From Mycobacteriaceae bacterium (GTDB taxonomy: Bacteria > Actinomycetota > Actinomycetes > Mycobacteriales > Mycobacteriaceae), in NCBI GenBank assembly GCA_019245755.1, contig JAFARC010000071.1:1-63787 (forward strand): 63,787 nt of DNA. The letters run 5' to 3'. The notes beneath the pieces were generated by a model. That model ran no database searches, had not been told where the DNA came from, and saw nothing but the letters and a program-made list of their open reading frames with translations. This document shows positions 12,455 through 22,827 of the stretch, one piece after another. Each line of letters opens with the position of its first letter. Positions within the stretch are counted from its first letter, which is position 1. The translations under genes were made by a program, and so were the position numbers.

Positions 12455-12600
12455 ACCAGGGGCCTTTCGGTCACGGTCGTCGCACTGTGTGGCCCAGCGC
12501 GGGTTCAGTGGGCACAACACCGGCGATTGCAAGAGAAGCTAGCCAGTATTTTCGCAGACGCTTCCCGAAATCGGGAAAACGCCAGGCGACCCGGAACGAT

Positions 12601-12942
12601 CTAGAGGACGTCCTCCAGCTCGCGCAGCAGCGCGGCCTTGCCTTTGGCGCCGACAATTCGCTTCACCGCCTCGCCGCCCTTGAACACGATCATCGTGGGG
12701 ATCGAGATGACCTGGAAATCGCGTGCGGTCGCCGGGTTGGCGTCGACGTCGAGCTTGGCGACGACGAGCTGCTCGGCCTTCTCGGTGGCGATCTCCTCCA
12801 GCACCGGCGCCACCATCTTGCAGGGGCCGCACCAGGTGGCCCAAAAATCCACCAGCACGGGCCTATCGCTGGTCAGCACGTCCTCGGCGAACGAGTCGTC
12901 GGTGACGGCGACGGTCACGCCGGCTTTGTCGGTTCCGGTCAC
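12601..12942 (-). CDS. trxA: Thioredoxin
   Basis: The 113-residue thioredoxin has the active site [10 protein letters not shown] at about residues 30-39 and the cis-proline region [13 protein letters not shown]. It is a dithiol reductant for ribonucleotide reductase, peroxiredoxins and stress defence, recycled by the neighbouring TrxB with NADPH. The GTG start at 12942 overlaps the trxB stop (GTGA) and has AGGAGC upstream, so the two are translationally coupled. It corresponds to TrxC of M. tuberculosis. Confidence 0.97.
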   Translation of the reverse strand: MTGTDKAGVTVAVTDDSFAEDVLTSDRPVLVDFWATWCGPCKMVAPVLEEIATEKAEQLVVAKLDVDANPATARDFQVISIPTMIVFKGGEAVKRIVGAKGKAALLRELEDVL

Positions 12943-13913
12943 AGCGGGGCTCCTATCAGTTTGTCGGTGATGTCGGCATCGGCGGTCTCGGCAAGCCACC
13001 GCTCGGCGTCGATCGCCGCTGAACAACCGGTGCCGGCGGCGGTCACCGCTTGGCGGTACGTGCGGTCGACGAGGTCACCGGCGGCGAAAACGCCCTCGAC
13101 CGAGGTATGTGTGGTTTGGCCGCGCGTCACCACATAGCCGGCGGAATCCATGTCAACCTGCCCGCGCAGCAGCTCCGATCGTGGGTCGTGTCCGATGGCG
13201 ACGAAAACCCCGGTCACGGCGAGCGTGCTTTCCTCGCCGGTCACGGTGTCGCGCAGCCGTAGCGCCGTCACGCCGGTCTCGCCCTCGACCCGGGTCACCA
13301 CCTTGTTGGTCTCAAAGCGGATCTTGTCGTTGGCGCGCGCTCGGTTGAGCATGATCTTCGACGCTCGGAACTCTTCGCGGCGGTGCACGATCGTCACGCT
13401 GCGGGCGAACCGGGTGAGGAAGGTGGCCTCCTCCATCGCCGAGTCGCCCCCGCCGACCACGGCGATGTCCTGGTCGCGGAAGAAGAAACCGTCGCAGGTG
13501 GCGCACGAGCTGACGCCGCGGCCGAGCAGCTCCGCTTCGCCCGGGACGCCGAGGTAGCGCGCGGCGGCGCCCATCGCCAGGATCACCGCGCGTGCCTGGT
13601 GCGCCTCGCCGCCGACGGTGACGGTCTTGACCGGCCCGGTCAGCGACATGTCCTCGACATCTTCCATGCGCAACTCGGCGCCGAAACGCAGCGCCTGTTC
13701 CCGCATCTCGTCCATCAGCTCGGGGCCGGTGATTCCGCTGCGAAACCCGGGAAAGTTCTCCACCTCCGTGGTGGTCATCAGGGCGCCGCCGAACTGACTG
13801 CCTTCGAACACCAGCGGGGCGAGCTGCGCGCGCGCGGCGTAGATGGCCGCGGTGTATCCGGCCGGACCCGACCCGATGATGATCACGTCGTGAACGGTGA
13901 ATGCAGAGCTCAT
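12939..13913 (-). CDS. trxB: Thioredoxin reductase
   Basis: The 324-residue NADPH-dependent flavoprotein reduces thioredoxin. The FAD-binding motif [18 protein letters not shown] is at the N-terminus, the redox-active CATC in [12 protein letters not shown] is near residue 137, and the NADPH loop is [12 protein letters not shown]. The C-terminal FAD segment reads [24 protein letters not shown]. The start is ATG 13913 ([10 protein letters not shown]). The long upstream extension of the frame runs into the RsmA-like gene's shadow and is rejected. Confidence 0.97.
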   Translation of the reverse strand: MSSAFTVHDVIIIGSGPAGYTAAIYAARAQLAPLVFEGSQFGGALMTTTEVENFPGFRSGITGPELMDEMREQALRFGAELRMEDVEDMSLTGPVKTVTVGGEAHQARAVILAMGAAARYLGVPGEAELLGRGVSSCATCDGFFFRDQDIAVVGGGDSAMEEATFLTRFARSVTIVHRREEFRASKIMLNRARANDKIRFETNKVVTRVEGETGVTALRLRDTVTGEESTLAVTGVFVAIGHDPRSELLRGQVDMDSAGYVVTRGQTTHTSVEGVFAAGDLVDRTYRQAVTAAGTGCSAAIDAERWLAETADADITDKLIGAPL

Positions 13914-14029
13914 GCCAGCCTTTCTGCTGCGGGGCGAATGACGTGTCTTGGCGCCATGTAAACACCAGGGTAGGCCGGGCTGTTCCCGTCCGGAGCGAGC
14001 CTTGCCCGAGCGACCCTGCCAAACCATGG

Positions 14030-14572
14030 TTACGGCCGCCGCACCGCAGTGTCGGCGATGAGCCCGGTGTCGGCCGAGCTGCAGTTCGACGGCACCACCA
14101 GCGCCGCCAGTTCCTGCGGCGTATTGCCCGGCAGCACGAGCAGCACCGCGGCCCGGCCGCTGATGTCGACGGGTTCGCCGCCCAGCACCCTGGTAGACGC
14201 CGGGTAGCCGAGGCCGGTGAGGCACGACGCGCGCCGTATCGGGTCACCGAGCGTGCCTAGATCGGGACGTTGACCGACCAGGCCCAGGATTTGGGGACCA
14301 GACAGCGGCACGGTCGGTGGATGCGTCGAGACGGTGATCCGCTCGGCGGTGGGCCCGGCAGAGGGAATCCGGGCGGGCGCGTGCACGAGCATCGCGGTGC
14401 CGACACCGACACTGGCCACCGCGGCTGCGGCCCCGGCCACCGCACCGGCCCTGACCGCGGGTCGTCGGGCGCGATGATCCACGCCGGTGAACCCGGTGAC
14501 GCGATGGGCCGGCCGCGCGGGGACGGCCGGCACGGCGTCCAGCGCTACGCCGTCGGCTGTTCCGTCGCTCAC
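14030..14572 (-). CDS. rsmA: Shortened anti-SigM factor RsmA-like protein (anti-sigma domain missing)
   Basis: The 180-residue product matches the C-terminal part of the mycobacterial anti-sigma factor RsmA (about 254 residues in M. tuberculosis). It has a single transmembrane segment ([20 protein letters not shown]), then an external domain with [40 protein letters not shown] and [12 protein letters not shown]. The N-terminal cytoplasmic domain that binds the sigma factor is absent, and so is the upstream sigM gene. The GTG start at 14572 falls two bases after the murJ stop. It may still be made as a membrane protein of unknown role or be a decaying remnant. Confidence 0.75.
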   Translation of the reverse strand: MSDGTADGVALDAVPAVPARPAHRVTGFTGVDHRARRPAVRAGAVAGAAAAVASVGVGTAMLVHAPARIPSAGPTAERITVSTHPPTVPLSGPQILGLVGQRPDLGTLGDPIRRASCLTGLGYPASTRVLGGEPVDISGRAAVLLVLPGNTPQELAALVVPSNCSSADTGLIADTAVRRP

Positions 14573-14574
14573 CT

Positions 14575-17500
14575 TCAGGACGTGCCCTCGAGGGTGACTT
14601 CGTAGATGTCCGTCCGGCTCTCTCCGTTGGTGGTTCCCAACTTGCTGATCCACACCAGCACGTTGGACGTCGGCGCGGCGTTGTTGACCGGGATCCGGTT
14701 GTTGCCCGGCCGCACGGCAGTGGGCGGCGTCAGTTCGGTGGTGTCGGAGAGCGCGGCCGGGGTGGCGCTCTGCGAGGAGCGGATCTGTATCTGGGTGCCG
14801 GTGCTGGACAGGTTGACGTTCACCGCGCTGAGCACCGTGGGGCTGGGGAGCGCAAGCAGCAAACCGACACCGCTCTTGAAGTTCGGGAATGGGACGGGGT
14901 CGTGATAGATGTCGGTTGGCCATGCGGTGGACGGGTCGCCATCGATGGCCAGGTTAGCTTTGTCGGGGTTGTCCGCCCCGCCTCCCGGCGAGAACACCGT
15001 GGCCTTGAGCGGTTTGACGAATGTACCCGGTGCGGCGGTCTGGCTTGTGCCGCCGTTGGGCACGTTCGCCCCGATCGCCGGCGCGTTGATGGTGCCGGTG
15101 CCGACGTGACCGAACATTCCCTTCAGCGCCCAGGCCAGCACCAGCAACGCCACAACGATGATCGCGCCGCCGACGGACAGGCCCACCAGCAGGCCTTTGC
15201 GGCGGCGGGCACGCGTCTCCTCCTCGATCGGGCCCTGCCCGGCGAACGCGGCGCTGCCGAACCGGGATCGGCGTGCGGGCGGGGGTGCCCGGTCGACGGG
15301 TGCAAGCAGGTCTGTGCGGTCCGCCTCCGCGGTGGCCTGCTCCAGCAGGTTGAGAAGCGTTGCAGCACTGCGTATTCCACCGTCCCTCTGCACCGCGTGG
15401 GCAGCGGCGGCGGAGATCGGGAACGGGATCTCCGGCCGGACGGACCCGGGTTCTTTCGGATTGCCGTCGGCGTCGAGTTCGGCTGTGGGCAATCCGCTGG
15501 GCACGCCCGTCTCGGCCAGCGGCCAGCGGTTGACCAGCAGCGCGTACAACGCCGCCCCGATCCCGCGGATGTCGTCGTCGGGTGTGGCATCGCGCGTTGT
15601 CCCAGGAAAGGCCAGCGCGACGTCGCCGTCGATGCTGACCCGCACCCGGTTGGGGTGGTCGATCGACAGTGACACCCCGGCCCGGTGCGCGGCCTCGGCC
15701 GCGGCGGCCAAGGACTGCATCGCGCGGGCGCCGCCGATCGGTGATGGCGACGTGTCGGCGACCTCCCGCAGCGACCCGCCGCGGATCCACTCCGCCACCA
15801 CCAGCCCGCCCGCACCGCTGCGCGCCACATCGAGAACACGTGCGATGCCCGGCATGTCGATCCGGCTCAGCCGCAGTGTCCTGGACAGGATGTCCTGCAC
15901 CTCGTCGGCGGGAAGCGCGCCCTCCGGGTCGACGAACGTCAACGCGACCTGCCGGTGCAGCGCGGTGTCGAGCGCCTGCCAGAACTGCAGCCTGTCCGGA
16001 CCGCCGTGAAATACCAGCAGCCGGTAGCGGCCCTCGGCGATGGTGGCGCCCGGGATGAGATGGACTCGGTTTGAGCGAGAGGAGTCCGCGGTCTCGCGGG
16101 GCGCCGCGAAGCCCATCGCCTCGCGGGTCGGATCGCCCGCGAAGTCCACCGGCGGCCGGCCCCGCCGCGGCGGACCCCCGAGCGTGTCGGTTGCCGGTTC
16201 AGGCGCCACGTCCGGTTGAAAGTTGTCTGCGGGCGGGCGTGTCAACCGGGTCGTCGCGTCGGACGGCGTACCGCCCGCGGTTTCGTCGGTCACCGCCCTC
16301 CCTTTCCGCACCTCGGCACCGGCTCCAGCGGCTGCGGGCCCGGCACGGAAGGAGGTCGGACCTGATCGCGGCGTCACCGCAAGCCTCTGTTCAGGGTACG
16401 AGGTAGCCGGTCCGACTCGGTCTGAAACCGCAGTTGCGCCGGCTGTTGTCCGGTGTTTCCGGCCCAACCGAACGCGGACGGCGGCCAGCGCGGCCCGGGC
16501 CTCCGGTACATTCGCACCGAGCATGAACCCGGCGATGATCGGCGCCATCAGCAGGCCGAGCACCAGCAACCGGAGCAGCGCCCCTGCGCCGCCCGCAGCG
16601 CTGGTCATCGACTGCAGCCCCAGTCCGCGGTCGACTACGTACGCGACGAGCCCGGCCAGTAGCGACGCAGCGGTCGTGACCAGCACCGTACGCAGCACCG
16701 CGGGGGTGAGTGCCCCCTGTCGGCGCGGTGGGTTCAGCGCTGGCCGCAGCAGCAGGTAGCCGACGATGGCCCCGGCCGAAAAGCCCAGGCCATTGGCCAG
16801 GCCCAGGTAGCCGGCGACGAGCTCACGGTCGGCGATGACATGCGAGACCACCAGCGACGTGGCGATCTTGACCGTGGTGATGACGACGATGATCACGATC
16901 GGCGTCCACGGTTGCTGGCGGGCGTAGAACACCCGCAGTTGCAACAACACCAGGGCGTAGGGGATCAGCGTAAACGCCGACAGCGCGATGGCGCGCCCCA
17001 GGTATCCGGCGTCGACCTCGCCGAACTTGCCGTAGGCGAACAGCGCGGTGCCGATCGCCCCGCCGCCGACGGTCATGAAAGCCACGATGGGGATCAACGT
17101 CACCATGGTCAGGCGAATGGCTAATGACAGGTCGTCGAGCACCGCCGGGATGTCGTCGGCGGCGGCGTTGCGACTCAGCCGGGGCATCACCACGGTCAGC
17201 ACCGTTACGCCGATCATTCCGAACGGCAGCATCAGCACCAGCCACGTGTAGTTGTAGATGGCGGGGCCTGACGCCGCCGCACGGCTCGCGATCTGGTTTC
17301 CGACCACCAGGCCGAGCTGGCTGATCAGGACGTAGAGCACCATAGCCGCGGCCATCGCGCCGAATTGCTTGAGCCGGTCGTCGATGCCCCACAACGGACG
17401 CAGGCTGATGCGTTGTCGGGCGAGCGCGATCAGCAGGACCGCCGTCTGAGCCGCCACACCCAGCGTCGTGCCGATGCCGAGCACCAGCAGCTTGGCGTTG

Positions 17501-18228
17501 CCCATCTGCACCGGGTTCACCGAAAGCTCGCCAGGCACTGCTAGGTAGAGGCCGAGCGTGGCGATGGCCACCACGTTGTTCACTACTGGCGCCCACGCAG
17601 GCGCGCCAAAGACGTTGCGGGTGTTCAAGATTGCCATGAACACCGACGAGAGCCCGTAGAAGATCACCTGCGGCAACAACAGATAGGCGAATGCTGTGGT
17701 CAGCGGCGCGTTGACTTGCGGTTGCCCGCCGAGCATCAGCCGCACCAGCAGCGGCGCGGTCACCACTGACAGCGTGGTCGCCACCAGCAACAGCGCGGTG
17801 GACAGCGTGACCAGTCGCCTGACGAACGCCGCCCCGCCGTCGGGGTCGTCGCGTTCGGCACGCGCCAGCACCGGGACGAAGATCGCGGTGAAGGTGGCCT
17901 CCAGCACCAACGCCGCGACCAGATTGGGCAGCTGGTTGGCCACCGAAAACGCACTGGACAGCGCGGCGCCCAGAATCGCGGCCAGCAGCACGATCCGGAT
18001 GAAGCCGGTGATGCGGCTGATCAGTGTCGCGAAAGCCATGCCCCACGACCGCGACACCACCGCCGCGTCGCTCAGCTCGGCCGGGGAAGCGGCCGCGGAC
18101 GCCGCGGCACGCGGTGTGGCCGGCGCGGCGTGCCGCGGTGGGGTGAACCGCTGCCGGTCGGCTGGCGCCCGGGGATACCGCCGGGGATGTGCGGATTGCC
18201 CGGCGGGGCGCCAGCCACCGGCGGTCAT
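14575..18228 (-). CDS. murJ: Lipid II flippase MurJ (MviN) with C-terminal pseudokinase and external domain
   Basis: The 1,217-residue protein combines a 14-helix MATE-like flippase (from SRSWGMAFATLISRITGFIR to about residue 560) with a disordered linker. A kinase-like domain follows (about 700-960: EGRYRLLVFHGG, ALDTALHRQVALTFVD, VLDVARSGAGGLVVAEWI) that lacks catalytic motifs. Then come a transmembrane helix (GLLVGLSVGGAIIVVALLVLAW) and an external beta-rich domain. In M. tuberculosis the pseudokinase is phosphorylated by PknB and binds FhaA, which couples it to cell-wall growth. ATG 18228 overlaps the upstream stop (ATGA). The tail appears intact. Confidence 0.95.
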   Translation of the reverse strand: MTAGGWRPAGQSAHPRRYPRAPADRQRFTPPRHAAPATPRAAASAAASPAELSDAAVVSRSWGMAFATLISRITGFIRIVLLAAILGAALSSAFSVANQLPNLVAALVLEATFTAIFVPVLARAERDDPDGGAAFVRRLVTLSTALLLVATTLSVVTAPLLVRLMLGGQPQVNAPLTTAFAYLLLPQVIFYGLSSVFMAILNTRNVFGAPAWAPVVNNVVAIATLGLYLAVPGELSVNPVQMGNAKLLVLGIGTTLGVAAQTAVLLIALARQRISLRPLWGIDDRLKQFGAMAAAMVLYVLISQLGLVVGNQIASRAAASGPAIYNYTWLVLMLPFGMIGVTVLTVVMPRLSRNAAADDIPAVLDDLSLAIRLTMVTLIPIVAFMTVGGGAIGTALFAYGKFGEVDAGYLGRAIALSAFTLIPYALVLLQLRVFYARQQPWTPIVIIVVITTVKIATSLVVSHVIADRELVAGYLGLANGLGFSAGAIVGYLLLRPALNPPRRQGALTPAVLRTVLVTTAASLLAGLVAYVVDRGLGLQSMTSAAGGAGALLRLLVLGLLMAPIIAGFMLGANVPEARAALAAVRVRLGRKHRTTAGATAVSDRVGPATSYPEQRLAVTPRSGPTSFRAGPAAAGAGAEVRKGRAVTDETAGGTPSDATTRLTRPPADNFQPDVAPEPATDTLGGPPRRGRPPVDFAGDPTREAMGFAAPRETADSSRSNRVHLIPGATIAEGRYRLLVFHGGPDRLQFWQALDTALHRQVALTFVDPEGALPADEVQDILSRTLRLSRIDMPGIARVLDVARSGAGGLVVAEWIRGGSLREVADTSPSPIGGARAMQSLAAAAEAAHRAGVSLSIDHPNRVRVSIDGDVALAFPGTTRDATPDDDIRGIGAALYALLVNRWPLAETGVPSGLPTAELDADGNPKEPGSVRPEIPFPISAAAAHAVQRDGGIRSAATLLNLLEQATAEADRTDLLAPVDRAPPPARRSRFGSAAFAGQGPIEEETRARRRKGLLVGLSVGGAIIVVALLVLAWALKGMFGHVGTGTINAPAIGANVPNGGTSQTAAPGTFVKPLKATVFSPGGGADNPDKANLAIDGDPSTAWPTDIYHDPVPFPNFKSGVGLLLALPSPTVLSAVNVNLSSTGTQIQIRSSQSATPAALSDTTELTPPTAVRPGNNRIPVNNAAPTSNVLVWISKLGTTNGESRTDIYEVTLEGTS

Positions 18229-20543
18229 TCCGGTTCCGGGCGGTCGAGGTCCGCGGGATCGGGTTGCCCGCGGAATCGATGCCACAGCCGTCGGCCGGTC
18301 AGCAGGGCCAGCACGGCGGCGGCTGCCAGGGTGATGAAGAACAGCACCTTGCCGTAGGCATTGGAATGCACCGACAGCCGGACGGACTCGCCCAGCGGCA
18401 GCCCGTCGGGGGTGCGCAACCCAACGTCAACGGCGACCCGCTGGGTGAAGTGCACCTCCACGGGCACCCGCAGCGGCAGGTATCCCGGCGGCAATTCGAT
18501 GACGCCCATGTCGGTCACGGTCATCCCGGGCGGCGCGTCGACCGCCAGACGCACCCGGATCGGAACCGGCAGGTTGTTCCGCAGCGCCAGCGGCAGCGGG
18601 CTGTGTTCGGTGGCCAGCGTGTACGACCCGCCAGGGTTGACGACCGTCACGGCGCCGAGCATGTCGTTGATCGTGGCGTCGACGGCGGCCAGCCGCTGGC
18701 CGGCGAGTCCGTTGCGGGTGTCGGGCGGGTCTGACTGGCTCAGCGCGCGGAGCATGTCTTCGCGCAGCGGTGCGGTGTATTGAGTGCCGGTCATGCCGGT
18801 GCGTTCGTCGGTGGTCAACGCCGCGGTGAGGCCCCAGAGTCGGCCCACATTGTCGGCGATGTTGGCGGTGACCTGATCGTCGATGCGGCCGCGGGGCGCA
18901 CCGCCGTCAGCGGCGGGCGGAACCGCTGCTGGGGTCGCGGTGGCCTTGGCGTCGGTGATGACCGCGGTGAGGGGCCGGGGCACCGCCAGGCCGGCGTGGA
19001 TGCTCGTGGCCAGCGCGGTCGTGATCGACTGTGCGTCGGCGGGCTGCAAGTCCCACGTCAGCGGCGGCATCACGATCTGGCTGCGGGGGGCGGTATCGGG
19101 GTTCAGCCCCAGCCACAGCATCGCCGCCAGCCCATCCTGTCGGCGGGCGGTCGCCGAGTCGTGTTTGAGCGGGACGGTCAGCGAGTGATCCAGATACGAC
19201 GGGGAGGTGGGATCGCCGCCGGTGGCGGCCAGCGCTGCGCTGACGGTGGGATCGAACGGCGCGGTCACCAGCTGCGGGGAAAGCCGGTGCGGGGTGACGT
19301 TGGCCGTTTCCGGCTTGCTGATCGAGTCCTGCGCCGAGCACGGCGCGGCTGTGATCGCGACCGTATCGCCTTCCGCGGTCAAAAGGTCGGCGGCCGGCCG
19401 GGTCAGCGGCCCGTCGCCGAGAAGTGTCGCGCCGCGGGTGGAAGTGATGCCGAGGATGTTGTCGACGATGTCGCCGGCGCCGTTGGTGGCGGTCGCCCAC
19501 AGGCCGGGGTCGCCGACGCGTTGCAGCGCGTCAAGGTCTGCCTGCGCGTAGCTGACGGGTGCCACGCACATGCGCCGGGCGAGGCTACGCAGCCGGTCCA
19601 GCCATGCCGCCGCGGCGGCCTGACCGGTGCCAGGATGCGCCGGTGAATTGCGGTCGGCGGAGTGGTCGGCGACCAGGTAGCCGCCCGCCATTGCGTTGAC
19701 AGTGACGAGCAGGTCGGGATCCACCGCCAGGCACAGCGCTTTGTTCATCTCGCCACCGGGGTCGACCGCCGGCCCGGTCGCGAAGTCCGCGGACGACAGC
19801 AGGGTGTCGAGCCGGCCCCCGGGCGCCAGGGATGCCGCCAGATCGTCGTCGGTCAGGCGGACAGGCGTGACACCGCCGGGCGCGCCGGCCGCCAGCCGCG
19901 GGCGGTCTGCCAGCGGCCACAGCATCGTGACCTGGACGGGTCTGGAAGTGTCGGGTGCGACCACCCCGTTCAGCGGGTCCACCGGTTCGCTGGTCGGATC
20001 TGCGGGCACCCCGAGAACGGGCAGCAGGAACCGAGCGTCGTCCAGGCGGGCCGCGTCGCCGTAGTCCGGGGTGCCGTTGACGTTAACCAGCAGCGGGTAC
20101 ACCCCGGGCGCATCGATGCCCAGCGACGGCCCGGTCCCTGCCCGCACCGGGTAGGACAGCGTGAACGCCCCGGCTTGGCCCTGGTCGAGTTCGGGCACCA
20201 CGGACATGAACCGGCCGACCGCCTCGTACTGGTCGGTTCGGCCGTCCAGGTTGGTCCGCAGCCCGGCCGACGACGTGACGACCCGCGCGCGCTCGAGGCG
20301 CACGACGATGTCGTGCACCGGTCGGTCTCCGACGTTCGTTACCGTGCCGGCGACCGTCACGGTGCTGTCGCTGGCGGTAGTGACTATTTCCGGCGTGACG
20401 CGGTCGATGCGGACGACCAGGAACGGCGTATCGCCCGGCTCGCCGGCCGCCGCGTTGGGCGTGGCGGGGCCCAGCATCGTCATCGCCGGCACCGCCGTTG
20501 CGGCGATGAGCCGCACAGCGAGGCCGGCCCGCCGCACGGTCAC
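18225..20543 (-). CDS. DUF6049-family exported membrane protein (Rv3909-like)
   Basis: The protein has about 772 residues, with an N-terminal signal peptide (hydrophobic stretch [18 protein letters not shown]). A large external region begins [24 protein letters not shown], and a single C-terminal transmembrane helix ([19 protein letters not shown]) precedes a short basic tail. Function is unknown. It is always found between mutT4 and murJ in mycobacteria and is probably an envelope protein. I place the start at GTG 20543, which overlaps the mutT4 stop (GTGA); a TTG at 20558 is an alternative. The 3' end overlaps the murJ start. Confidence 0.9.
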   Translation of the reverse strand: MTVRRAGLAVRLIAATAVPAMTMLGPATPNAAAGEPGDTPFLVVRIDRVTPEIVTTASDSTVTVAGTVTNVGDRPVHDIVVRLERARVVTSSAGLRTNLDGRTDQYEAVGRFMSVVPELDQGQAGAFTLSYPVRAGTGPSLGIDAPGVYPLLVNVNGTPDYGDAARLDDARFLLPVLGVPADPTSEPVDPLNGVVAPDTSRPVQVTMLWPLADRPRLAAGAPGGVTPVRLTDDDLAASLAPGGRLDTLLSSADFATGPAVDPGGEMNKALCLAVDPDLLVTVNAMAGGYLVADHSADRNSPAHPGTGQAAAAAWLDRLRSLARRMCVAPVSYAQADLDALQRVGDPGLWATATNGAGDIVDNILGITSTRGATLLGDGPLTRPAADLLTAEGDTVAITAAPCSAQDSISKPETANVTPHRLSPQLVTAPFDPTVSAALAATGGDPTSPSYLDHSLTVPLKHDSATARRQDGLAAMLWLGLNPDTAPRSQIVMPPLTWDLQPADAQSITTALATSIHAGLAVPRPLTAVITDAKATATPAAVPPAADGGAPRGRIDDQVTANIADNVGRLWGLTAALTTDERTGMTGTQYTAPLREDMLRALSQSDPPDTRNGLAGQRLAAVDATINDMLGAVTVVNPGGSYTLATEHSPLPLALRNNLPVPIRVRLAVDAPPGMTVTDMGVIELPPGYLPLRVPVEVHFTQRVAVDVGLRTPDGLPLGESVRLSVHSNAYGKVLFFITLAAAAVLALLTGRRLWHRFRGQPDPADLDRPEPE

Positions 20544-21283
20544 TGTCCCGGTCCGCAACCGTTCGTCCGGCCGGACGAGGGCTCGTCGGGGCGCCGTCGG
20601 CGCGTATGTGAGTGCGTCTGCGGGCGCCGGCGTGGCGCGCTGTGCGGCAGCGGCGGCAGCGCTGTCGGCCCCTGGGTGTGCAACGCGTCGATCAGTTCAC
20701 CGGCCACCTCCGCCAGGCGGCGTTCGTCGGCATAGGCGAGCCGCGATGGCAGTTCGTCGAGCGGTACCCATGCGACTTCGCTGACTTCCAGGTCGTGGTC
20801 GGACAGCTCACCGCCGAGGAAACGCAACAGATAGTGGTGCACGGTCTTGTGCACCCGGCGGCCTTCGGTGACGAACCAGTAGTCGATGCTGCCGAGCGCG
20901 GCCAGCACGTCGCCGCGGATTCCGGTTTCCTCGGCGACCTCGCGTATCGCGGTCTGCTCGGCGGTCTCACCCACCTCGATGTGGCCCTTCGGCAGCGACC
21001 ACAACGTGCGGCCGCGACGGTCGATCCTGCCGATCAAGGCGGCGACCTGGCCGCCGGGCGGACCGTCGATCCCGTCGACCACGAGACCGCCGGCGGAGGT
21101 CTCGTGCACGGTCCGCAACCGGTCCGGTGAGCGCCGGCCCGCGCGCTGTTTCTTGTTGGCCTTCGACGGCGCCGCGGCATCGCTGTTGGGTCGCTCACAG
21201 TTCATATCGGGCGAACCGGCGGCACGCTGACCACGACGCCGACCGCGGCGCCGTCGTGGTTTCGCCTGTTCGCCGTCCGACAC
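20540..21283 (-). CDS. mutT4: Nudix hydrolase MutT4
   Basis: The 247-residue protein has a basic N-terminus ([12 protein letters not shown]) and a Nudix domain with the full box [22 protein letters not shown] near residues 115-137. The preceding [21 protein letters not shown] fits a MutT-type pyrophosphohydrolase. The substrate is not established. The C-terminus is Pro/Arg/His-rich. The GTG start at 21283 reproduces the mycobacterial N-terminus (MSDGEQAK) and sits 7 nt after TACTAT, so the mRNA is probably leaderless; ATG 21304 is the alternative. It begins the leftward mutT4-murJ series. Confidence 0.93.
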   Translation of the reverse strand: MSDGEQAKPRRRRGRRRGQRAAGSPDMNCERPNSDAAAPSKANKKQRAGRRSPDRLRTVHETSAGGLVVDGIDGPPGGQVAALIGRIDRRGRTLWSLPKGHIEVGETAEQTAIREVAEETGIRGDVLAALGSIDYWFVTEGRRVHKTVHHYLLRFLGGELSDHDLEVSEVAWVPLDELPSRLAYADERRLAEVAGELIDALHTQGPTALPPLPHSAPRRRPQTHSHTRRRRPDEPSSGRTNGCGPGQ

Positions 21284-21290
21284 CCAAGCG

Positions 21291-21296
21291 ATAGTA
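21291..21296 (-). promoter_or_regulatory. -10 element of a probable leaderless mutT4 promoter
   Basis: TACTAT on the minus strand fits the mycobacterial -10 consensus TANNNT and is followed by 7 nt and then the GTG start of mutT4. Confidence 0.6.
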
Positions 21297-21354
21297 GCTG
21301 GCATGAGTTTTCGCTCCGGCCCCACGCGCCGGTGGTCGCGGCGCGGGTGCGCAT

Positions 21355-21360
21355 TAGGGT
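21355..21360 (+). promoter_or_regulatory. -10 element of a probable leaderless pcnA promoter
   Basis: TAGGGT lies 8 nt before the GTG start of pcnA, placing the transcription start at or next to the first codon. It is divergent from the mutT4 promoter. Confidence 0.6.
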
Positions 21361-21368
21361 AGTCGAAC

Positions 21369-22805
21369 GTGCCTGACACCGCCTCCGACGCCGAGCTGCT
21401 CGCCGCCGCAGCGGTCGCGCTGAATCGGCATCGCGAAGTGCTGGTCAGCCTCGGCGCGGCGTTCGCCGATGCGGGTAACCAACTGTATTTGGTCGGCGGT
21501 ACCGTGCGCGACGCGGTGCTTGGTCGCCTCGGCGGCGACCTGGACTTCGCGACCGACGCCCGACCCGAACGGGTGCGGCAGATCCTGCGGCCATGGGCGG
21601 ACTCGCTGTGGGACACCGGAATTCAGTTCGGCACCGTTGGCGCCGCCCGCGACGACCACCGGGTGGAGATCACCACCTTCCGCGCCGATACCTATGACCA
21701 GGTTTCGCGCAACCCGCAGGTGCGCTTCGGCACCAGCCTCGGCGACGATCTGGTGCGTCGCGACTTCACCGTCAACGCGATGGCCGTGGGCGTCACCGCC
21801 GACGGCCCGGGTGAATTCCTCGACCCGCTGGGCGGCTTGCGCTCCATCCGGGAACAGGAGCTCGACACGCCCGCCACCCCGGACCTGTCGTTCGGTGACG
21901 ATCCGCTGCGGATGCTGCGCGCGGCGCGGTTCGTCTCCCAGCTGGGCTTCACCGTGACACCGCGGGTACGGGCCGCAATCGAGAAGATGGCGCCGCAGCT
22001 GGGTCGGATCACCGCTGAACGGGTGGCCGCCGAACTCGACAAACTGATGCTCGGTGTGGACCCGGTGGCGGGCGTCGAGCTGATGGTGGACACCGGCATG
22101 GGTGACGTGGTGCTGCCCGAGGTCGGCGGGATGCGGCTGGCCATCGACGAACACCACCAGCACAAGGATGTCTACCGGCACTCGCTGACGGTGCTGCGGC
22201 AGGCGATCGGCCTCGAAGTCGACGGACCCGACCTGGTCTTGCGGTGGGCCGCACTGCTGCACGACATCGGGAAACCCGCCACCCGCAAGCTCGAGCCCGA
22301 TGGCGGGGTGAGCTTTCATCACCACGAGGTCGTCGGCGCCAAGATGGCGCGCAAGCGCATGCGCGCACTGAAGTATCCCAAGCGAATGATCGATGACGTG
22401 TCGCAACTGGTCTATCTGCACTTGCGTTTCCACGGCTACGGCGACGACAGCTGGACCGACTCCGCGGTGCGGCGCTACGTCACCGACGCCGGGCCGCTGC
22501 TGCCGCGGCTCCACAAGCTGGTCCGCGCCGACTGCACAACCCGCAACAAGCGACGCGCGGCCCGGTTGCAGGCCAACTACGGGAATCTGGAGAAGCGGAT
22601 CGCCGAACTGGCGGCAAACGAAGACCTGCAGCGGGTGCGGCCCGATTTGGACGGCAACGAGATCATGGAGATTCTCGGCATTCCGCCCGGTCCCGAGGTG
22701 GGCCAGGCATGGCGCTACCTCAAGGAGCGGCGCCTGGAGCGCGGACCGCTGAGCAAAGACGAAGCGACCGCCGAGTTACTGTCGTGGTGGAACGCTCGGC
22801 CGTGA
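21369..22805 (+). CDS. pcnA: CCA tRNA nucleotidyltransferase
   Basis: The 478-residue class II enzyme adds or repairs the 3' CCA of tRNAs. The nucleotidyltransferase head has [25 protein letters not shown] near residues 36-62, with the metal-binding GDLDF, and [11 protein letters not shown]. An HD-type domain follows ([14 protein letters not shown], then [10 protein letters not shown]). The protein ends [21 protein letters not shown]. The start is GTG 21369. Here pcnA is followed directly by an Rv0036c-like gene, unlike in M. tuberculosis. Confidence 0.97.
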   Translation: MPDTASDAELLAAAAVALNRHREVLVSLGAAFADAGNQLYLVGGTVRDAVLGRLGGDLDFATDARPERVRQILRPWADSLWDTGIQFGTVGAARDDHRVEITTFRADTYDQVSRNPQVRFGTSLGDDLVRRDFTVNAMAVGVTADGPGEFLDPLGGLRSIREQELDTPATPDLSFGDDPLRMLRAARFVSQLGFTVTPRVRAAIEKMAPQLGRITAERVAAELDKLMLGVDPVAGVELMVDTGMGDVVLPEVGGMRLAIDEHHQHKDVYRHSLTVLRQAIGLEVDGPDLVLRWAALLHDIGKPATRKLEPDGGVSFHHHEVVGAKMARKRMRALKYPKRMIDDVSQLVYLHLRFHGYGDDSWTDSAVRRYVTDAGPLLPRLHKLVRADCTTRNKRRAARLQANYGNLEKRIAELAANEDLQRVRPDLDGNEIMEILGIPPGPEVGQAWRYLKERRLERGPLSKDEATAELLSWWNARP

Positions 22806-22827
22806 CCGCAGCGGCGCCCGGGAAGCT

